Shown here: piece after piece, positions 18,259 through 21,361 of the stretch
How the letters are laid out: each line of letters starts with the position of its first letter
Numbering within the stretch: position 1 is the first letter of the stretch
IMG/VR virus record: IMGVR_UViG_3300013285_000094
Span: 1 to 21,361 of that record
Source of the DNA: a virus
DNA length: 21,361 nt
Direction: 5' to 3' (one strand)
Notes under the pieces: generated by a model
Database searches by the model: none
What the model saw: the letters and a program-made list of their open reading frames with translations, nothing else
What the model was told of the DNA's origin: nothing
Position numbers and translations under genes: made by a program

Positions 18259-18397
18259 ATACAAACCTTATACAATTGACGAGCTTGTCACAATGATCTA
18301 TGAAGATAACCTGGAACATTTTGATACCGCAGAACATGATTGTGATTGTTATTTGCACATCACACTTAAAACTATTGTAGATTATTGGGAACAATAA
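18248..18397 (+). CDS. Acidic hypothetical protein, 49 aa
   Basis: A GTG start has AGGAG eight bases upstream. The sequence is MTTKYKPYTIDELVTMIYED, then an acidic stretch with CDCYLHITL and a final IVDYWEQ. It is unrecognised and likely helical. The HDCDC segment might bind metal. It is the last gene before the folded region at 18400. Confidence 0.62.
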   Translation: MTTKYKPYTIDELVTMIYEDNLEHFDTAEHDCDCYLHITLKTIVDYWEQ

Positions 18398-18399
18398 AT

Positions 18400-18478
18400 A
18401 ATTGGTCAAATGCGGGTAAGAATGTGTGGGGCATCAGTAGCATAACTGATTAGGTTTGATCCTTACACATCACCAATT
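18400..18478 (+). ncRNA. Folded tRNA-like element
   Basis: The outer stem AATTGGT / ACCAATT (18400-18406 / 18472-18478) encloses ATGTGT / ACACAT (18422-18427 / 18465-18470), which encloses a perfect hairpin ATCAGT-agcata-ACTGAT (18433-18450) and a small arm AGG-TTTGAT-CCT (18452-18463) resembling a T arm. The inner part ends ACACATC-ACCA like a tRNA 3' end, but there is no D arm and no normal anticodon loop. It could be a decayed tRNA, a tRNA mimic or a 3' end structure. Confidence 0.45.
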
Positions 18479-18511
18479 GACAAAACGTGGCGGGTAGGCG
18501 CGGAAAAGGTA

Positions 18512-18523
18512 CAAATCGGACAT
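18512..18523 (-). repeat. Inverted ATGTCCGATTTG repeat
   Basis: CAAATCGGACAT is the exact complement of the 12-bp repeat at 9255, 10030 and 20971. It lies upstream of the promoter at 18587. Confidence 0.55.
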
Positions 18524-18550
18524 TAAGAACATTATAAAAATTCTCCACGA

Positions 18551-18566
18551 TGTGGGCAAAATCACA
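18551..18566. promoter_or_regulatory. CRP/GlxR-like operator (one mismatch)
   Basis: TGTGGGCAAAATCACA is preceded by ACGA. It sits about 20 bp upstream of the -35, suited to activation or repression of P18. Confidence 0.5.
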
Positions 18567-18586
18567 TTTACGATGTCATTTTTTTA

Positions 18587-18615
18587 TTGACAGGCATATG
18601 AAAAAATGATAGAAT
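18587..18615 (+). promoter_or_regulatory. Promoter P18, leaderless type
   Basis: TTGACA (18587-18592), 17 bp, TGA-TAGAAT (18610-18615). The ATG at 18622 begins seven bases after the -10. No heptamer. Confidence 0.78.
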
Positions 18616-18621
18616 CAACCC

Positions 18622-18840
18622 ATGGAAACATTAAGAATATATGAAATAGATTACTCAGTCTCACCTGGTGGAATAAATTCATTTGAAGTCTATAATGATT
18701 TAGATAATGATTATGAATCTCCATATCCACTATATGAGACACCAAATTTAATAGATGCTTGTAATTGGGCATATAATCAAGGATGTAATTTTACTGTATA
18801 TACTCTAGCACAAAATGAATTGAAGTATTCTAATGCTTGA
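18622..18840 (+). CDS. Hypothetical acidic protein, 72 aa (leaderless)
   Basis: This is an unrecognised alpha/beta protein: METLRIYEIDYSVSPGGINS, an acidic YNDLDNDYESPYP, then NLIDACNWAYNQGCNFTVYT. The ATG coincides with the predicted start point and no Shine-Dalgarno exists upstream, so translation should be leaderless. It overlaps the next gene by 8 bases. Confidence 0.75.
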   Translation: METLRIYEIDYSVSPGGINSFEVYNDLDNDYESPYPLYETPNLIDACNWAYNQGCNFTVYTLAQNELKYSNA

Positions 18841-19060
18841 TATTATGGAAGGATTATATGGGGATGCTTTCTCTTCAGTCCCCGCCGTTTACGAAGATAG
18901 AACTTTTACCCGTGAACAAATCCAAGATGCTAAACTAATTGGATATACAGAAGATGATCATGTCATTTTACAGCTATTAGACAAATCCATTACGATTGTC
19001 TATTCTATAGATATAGACTGGTTGCTTTACGATGAAGCCACAGACAAGATATCTGCTTGA
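18833..19060 (+). CDS. Hypothetical protein, 75 aa
   Basis: I do not recognise this protein. It is acidic, with a beta-rich second half (KLIGYTEDDHVILQLLDKSI, TIVYSIDIDWLLYDEA). The ATG lies inside the previous gene. An alternative ATG (MEGLYGD) 12 bases downstream is also possible. The TGA stop is part of the -35 of the next promoter. Confidence 0.7.
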   Translation: MLDIMEGLYGDAFSSVPAVYEDRTFTREQIQDAKLIGYTEDDHVILQLLDKSITIVYSIDIDWLLYDEATDKISA

Positions 19061-19086
19061 CCAATGTCAGTGCCAACTGATACAAT
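19057..19086 (+). promoter_or_regulatory. Heptamer promoter P19
   Basis: TTGACC (19057-19062), 18 bp, with ATGTCAG at 19064-19070, then TGA-TACAAT (19081-19086). It drives the last cassette, 19114-20842. Confidence 0.75.
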
Positions 19087-19113
19087 AAGACCCTACCCAA
19101 TGAAAGGACAGAA

Positions 19114-19278
19114 ATGACAAAATACAGCCAATCTATTGACTATGCTTGTATCTACTATACAGAAGTAGAAGCAGATAGCCTAAAGCAAGCACAAGAACTC
19201 TTTGAAGCAAGACCTTATACTGAGTGGGAAATCACTTGGGATAATCCTAGCCCCAATGCTATTGAAATTGTAGAATAA
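19114..19278 (+). CDS. Hypothetical protein, 54 aa
   Basis: This is an unrecognised protein starting MTKYSQSIDYACIYYTEVEA, with a helix DSLKQAQELFEARPY and a strand EWEITWDNP. The strand-helix-strand pattern fits a small two-layer fold. GAAAGGAC lies upstream of the ATG. It is first in the P19 cassette. Confidence 0.72.
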   Translation: MTKYSQSIDYACIYYTEVEADSLKQAQELFEARPYTEWEITWDNPSPNAIEIVE

Positions 19279-19306
19279 CTAACCCAACTAGAGAAAGAAG
19301 AATAAT

Positions 19307-19999
19307 ATGCCAAACTGGGTATATAATGGATTAACTATAGAAGGTAATCCTGATTCTGTAAATAAACTTGTCATTCAACTTAATGAACCATTCAAAATGG
19401 TGCATGATTCATGGAACATGGAAACGCACCAACAAGAAAAAAAGTTAACACTTTATGCAAATCCTGTATTTGCATTCTGGAATATAATTAAACCAACAGA
19501 TATTGAAGCATATCAAAAGCAACCTGAGTATAAGCCAAATGCTTCTATTGCAGACATGATGTCTCATGAAGGTAATGATTGGTATACTTGGAATAACCGT
19601 AATTGGGGTGTTAAATGGGATGTTGCTGTATCTAATGATAATGAGTATACAGATACATCTATGGAAGGTCCCGTCCAAAATGGTGAGAACCTTGTAGTCC
19701 ATTACAACTTTAATACCGCATGGGGCATACCACATTCAGCATTAACTAATCTATCATCTCAGTATCCTGACCTTCTATTTACTTTGTCATATGAAGAAGA
19801 AAATGGCTGGGGCGGAGAAATGGAAATCCTCAGAAGTGAAATAATTAGTGATAACCAATATGAAACTAAATGCAATGAATGTGATACTACAGATTGCATG
19901 GAGTATTGCGAAGATTGCGAAAATAATGTATGTTCATTCTGTGGTTATGGAACTTCAGAGGAAGGGTGCGTTGAGCATAAGGTGGAAGCAAATGCCTAA
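19307..19999 (+). CDS. Api92/YubB-like protein (DUF1281-type) with Cys-rich tail
   Basis: The first 170 or so residues match the YubB/Api92-like ferredoxin-fold family: MPNWVYNGLTIEGNP, YTWNNRNWGVKWD, VVHYNFNTAWGIPHSAL, LSSQYPDLLFTLSYEEENG. Such proteins occur on plasmids and phages. I know of no established function. Residues about 188-222 add a Cys-rich tail (CNECDTTDC, CEDCENNVCSFC) that could bind two zinc ions. GAAAGAAG lies upstream of the ATG. It overlaps the next gene by 8 bases. Confidence 0.8.
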   Translation: MPNWVYNGLTIEGNPDSVNKLVIQLNEPFKMVHDSWNMETHQQEKKLTLYANPVFAFWNIIKPTDIEAYQKQPEYKPNASIADMMSHEGNDWYTWNNRNWGVKWDVAVSNDNEYTDTSMEGPVQNGENLVVHYNFNTAWGIPHSALTNLSSQYPDLLFTLSYEEENGWGGEMEILRSEIISDNQYETKCNECDTTDCMEYCEDCENNVCSFCGYGTSEEGCVEHKVEANA

Positions 20000-20234
20000 G
20001 ACATTACTACCAGAACACTTAGCAAAAGCCTTAGAGGCAGGCGTTGACCCAATTGATGTGCTACAAGGGCATATCAAGAATCTTATGGTTGAACTGCAAG
20101 ATGTGGCGGGGGATAATGCAGAAGGCTATAATGAATGCTTGACGGACTTATATACAATGTGTTATGATGTCATATTCTATAAGCAAGATCTTGACTATAA
20201 AACCCAACAAGAGACAGGAAGAGATAATGTATAG
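19992..20234 (+). CDS. Hypothetical helical protein, 80 aa
   Basis: I do not recognise this protein. It is helical throughout (LPEHLAKALEAGVDPIDVLQ, GHIKNLMVELQDVAGDNAEG). AAGGTGG lies six bases upstream of the ATG at 19992. An in-frame extension to 19848 would lie within the previous gene and is rejected. Confidence 0.72.
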   Translation: MPKTLLPEHLAKALEAGVDPIDVLQGHIKNLMVELQDVAGDNAEGYNECLTDLYTMCYDVIFYKQDLDYKTQQETGRDNV

Positions 20235-20556
20235 TTCAGCAATGTATGTTCAAACTAACACATATCTAGATAATCTAAAAAGAGATTATCAATTTGGTGG
20301 TATTGCATTCTTATATATGTGGGATATCCTACGTGATACATTTAATGAAGTAGAGAATGGTAGTTCATTTGCAGATTATCAAGTCAGTACCGCCCCTAAC
20401 TGTGACAGGACCTGGACCCTTGAGGATGTCTGGAATGCATATGAAAAGGATCCATGGGGTGGATTTGACGTGGACCAAAGCAATGTGCTAGACTGGCTGC
20501 TCGCTTCAGACTTGATTAAAGACTATGAGGAAGAGGGGGCGGTAATAAATGGCTAA
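20227..20556 (+). CDS. Hypothetical protein, 109 aa
   Basis: This is an unrecognised protein rich in aromatic and acidic residues: YVQTNTYLDNLKRDYQFGGI, FLYMWDILRDTFNEVENGSS, then WTLEDVWNAYEKDPWGGFDV and a helical, acidic end. AGGAAGAG precedes the ATG at 20227. Overlaps of 8 bases occur with both neighbours. Confidence 0.74.
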   Translation: MYSSAMYVQTNTYLDNLKRDYQFGGIAFLYMWDILRDTFNEVENGSSFADYQVSTAPNCDRTWTLEDVWNAYEKDPWGGFDVDQSNVLDWLLASDLIKDYEEEGAVING

Positions 20557-20842
20557 AACAAATAACGATAAAGCCCATGAAGCATTAGTAAAACATATGT
20601 CTTCATTTGAAATAAGTCCTGCCGCAATGGCATATAAAATGTTAAATGAATCTAAATTTGTAAATGAATCTATGATTCAATATATGATTAACTTCATTAT
20701 CATTCATGGAACTAGAAAAGAAGACCATGTTCCACCATATCTAAAAGATACATGGTTGGTATGTAATGAAATGTATCAGATGTTAGATAAAATGGGTATG
20801 ACAAATGCTGGAAGTCGTTCTAGTTTAAATTATACAGCATAA
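20549..20842 (+). CDS. Hypothetical helical protein, 97 aa
   Basis: I do not recognise this protein. It is helical, with KAHEALVKHMSSFEISPAAM, MIQYMINFIIIHGTRKEDH and WLVCNEMYQMLDKMG. GAGGGGG lies upstream inside the previous gene. It is the last gene of the plus-strand block. A stem-loop starts within ten bases of its stop. Confidence 0.74.
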   Translation: MAKTNNDKAHEALVKHMSSFEISPAAMAYKMLNESKFVNESMIQYMINFIIIHGTRKEDHVPPYLKDTWLVCNEMYQMLDKMGMTNAGSRSSLNYTA

Positions 20843-20848
20843 TATAAT

Positions 20849-20889
20849 TCTTATATCCTAGGGAGTTGGGCCCTATGATGGATATAAGA
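20849..20889 (+). ncRNA. Two-level stem-loop in the 3' untranslated region
   Basis: The 10-bp stem TCTTATATCC / GGATATAAGA (20849-20858 / 20880-20889) continues, past a 4-nt 3' bulge, into TAGGG / CCCTA (20859-20863 / 20871-20875) with the loop AGTTGGG. No T-run follows. It lies between the last gene and the terminator at 20929. Confidence 0.6.
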
Positions 20890-20928
20890 TAAATGGGCGT
20901 TCAGGCAATTCCCGCCAAGTCCTATGAG

Positions 20929-20963
20929 AGACCACCAGTGGAGAGCTGGTGGTCTTTCTTTTT
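20929..20963 (+). terminator. Strong rho-independent terminator ending the plus-strand block
   Basis: The 10-bp perfect stem AGACCACCAG / CTGGTGGTCT (20929-20938 / 20946-20955) with a 7-nt loop is followed by TTCTTTTT. Confidence 0.9.
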
Positions 20964-20970
20964 ATATCAA

Positions 20971-20982
20971 ATGTCCGATTTG
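20971..20982 (+). repeat. ATGTCCGATTTG repeat
   Basis: This exact 12-bp copy follows the terminator directly, in the same orientation as those at 9255 and 10030. Confidence 0.55.
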
Positions 20983-21157
20983 TCCTATTTTGAGCGGAGC
21001 GGATGTTTAATTAATTTGACATTACGAAGGAGGCGGGAATTTCGCTGGACTTTTCCCAATAATAAATTATCCCCTATATAAACATTACGAAGAGAGCTAA
21101 AAATCTCTGGACATTACGAACATATCAAAAATATCGCTGGATGTCAAATATATTGTG

Positions 21158-21173
21158 TGTGATATTGATCATA
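21158..21173. promoter_or_regulatory. Degenerate CRP/GlxR-like operator
   Basis: TGTGATATTGATCATA has one intact half site and one degenerate half. Its centre is 47 bp from that of the perfect site at 21205. Confidence 0.35.
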
Positions 21174-21204
21174 TAAATGTATAATTATTTAAACTATAAT
21201 AAAA

Positions 21205-21220
21205 TGTGATCAAATTCACA
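21205..21220. promoter_or_regulatory. CRP/GlxR-like operator
   Basis: TGTGATCAAATTCACA is a perfect TGTGA-N6-TCACA palindrome in the AT-rich right end, away from any recognised promoter. Confidence 0.5.
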
Positions 21221-21240
21221 CAAAATAATATAAAATTGGA

Positions 21241-21277
21241 TCAAAATTGTACAAAATGCATCAAAATTGTCCAAAAT
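21241..21277 (+). repeat. 20-bp tandem direct repeat, iteron-like
   Basis: TCAAAATTGT-n-CAAAAT occurs at 21241 and 21261, exactly 20 bp apart, with further partial copies (AAAATTG at 21232, an inverted CAATTTT near 21283). The spacing of about two helical turns resembles iterons of replication or partition sites. Confidence 0.55.
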
Positions 21278-21361
21278 ATGTGCAATTTTATCTATGTTTA
21301 TATGGGTATATCTATAATTTATGCACAAATTTGACATTACGATGGCCATTATATTATAATC

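Larger units (their letters stand above)
21019..21342 (+). repeat. ACATTACGA direct repeats
   Basis: Four copies of ACATTACGA occur, at 21019, 21082, 21111 and 21334, three of them within a GACATTACGA context. CGCTGGA occurs at 21043 and 21135. The region from 20964 to the window end has no supported gene. Confidence 0.65.

Noticed and set aside
20893-21081. Plus-strand frame of 62 codons after the last gene
   Set aside because: It runs through the strong terminator at 20929 and through intergenic repeats, with no ribosome binding site.

Overview
The window looks like part of an AT-rich double-stranded DNA bacteriophage genome, most likely from a phage of an actinobacterium. Phage identity rests on a collagen-like tail fibre gene next to a small baseplate-type protein, a phage-style class II ribonucleotide reductase, a DUF932 (phage/plasmid-like) protein, an Api92/YubB-like protein, a tRNA gene and dozens of tiny tightly overlapping genes. 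The actinobacterial host is an inference. It rests on small-protein families I remember from actinophages (MTRKDYV..., MGARINFVFK...), on leaderless genes and on operators of the CRP/GlxR type. No terminase, capsid, polymerase or integrase gene is visible.

Layout. Positions 1-5248 are on the minus strand: a collagen-like fibre running off the left edge, a baseplate-type protein, adenosylcobalamin-dependent ribonucleotide reductase (nrdJ) and a GT4 glycosyltransferase. Positions 5586-9085 are a plus-strand operon with an exported transglycosylase-like enzyme, a YiiX-type NlpC/P60 protein, a second glycosyltransferase-like protein and four unknowns. Positions 9086-20842 are a plus-strand accessory region of about 44 small genes in short cassettes, with one tRNA-Asp and the DUF932 gene. 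Positions 20843-21361 are non-coding, with a stem-loop, a strong terminator and AT-rich repeats that may be a replication or regulatory locus.

The most notable feature is the regulatory design of 9270-19090. Fourteen promoters share a (A/T)TGTCAG heptamer exactly 10 bp upstream of the -10 hexamer, inside the normal 17-bp spacer. Four of these lie inside coding genes, always in the same reading frame (Met-Ser-Val...). Six intergenic regions carry a GC-rich hairpin (GGCGCGCC...GGGCGTGTC) in two loop variants with the stem kept. Five of the six are followed by a TGTGA-N6-TCAC palindrome like a CRP/GlxR operator. The usual cassette order is terminator hairpin, GC hairpin, palindrome, promoter, then AAAGAAAGG ribosome binding site. 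Promoters of the structural/nrd genes, the lysis-like operon and the tRNA lack the heptamer, which suggests at least two promoter classes.

All family assignments come from reading the sequence and remembered family motifs. No database search was possible.
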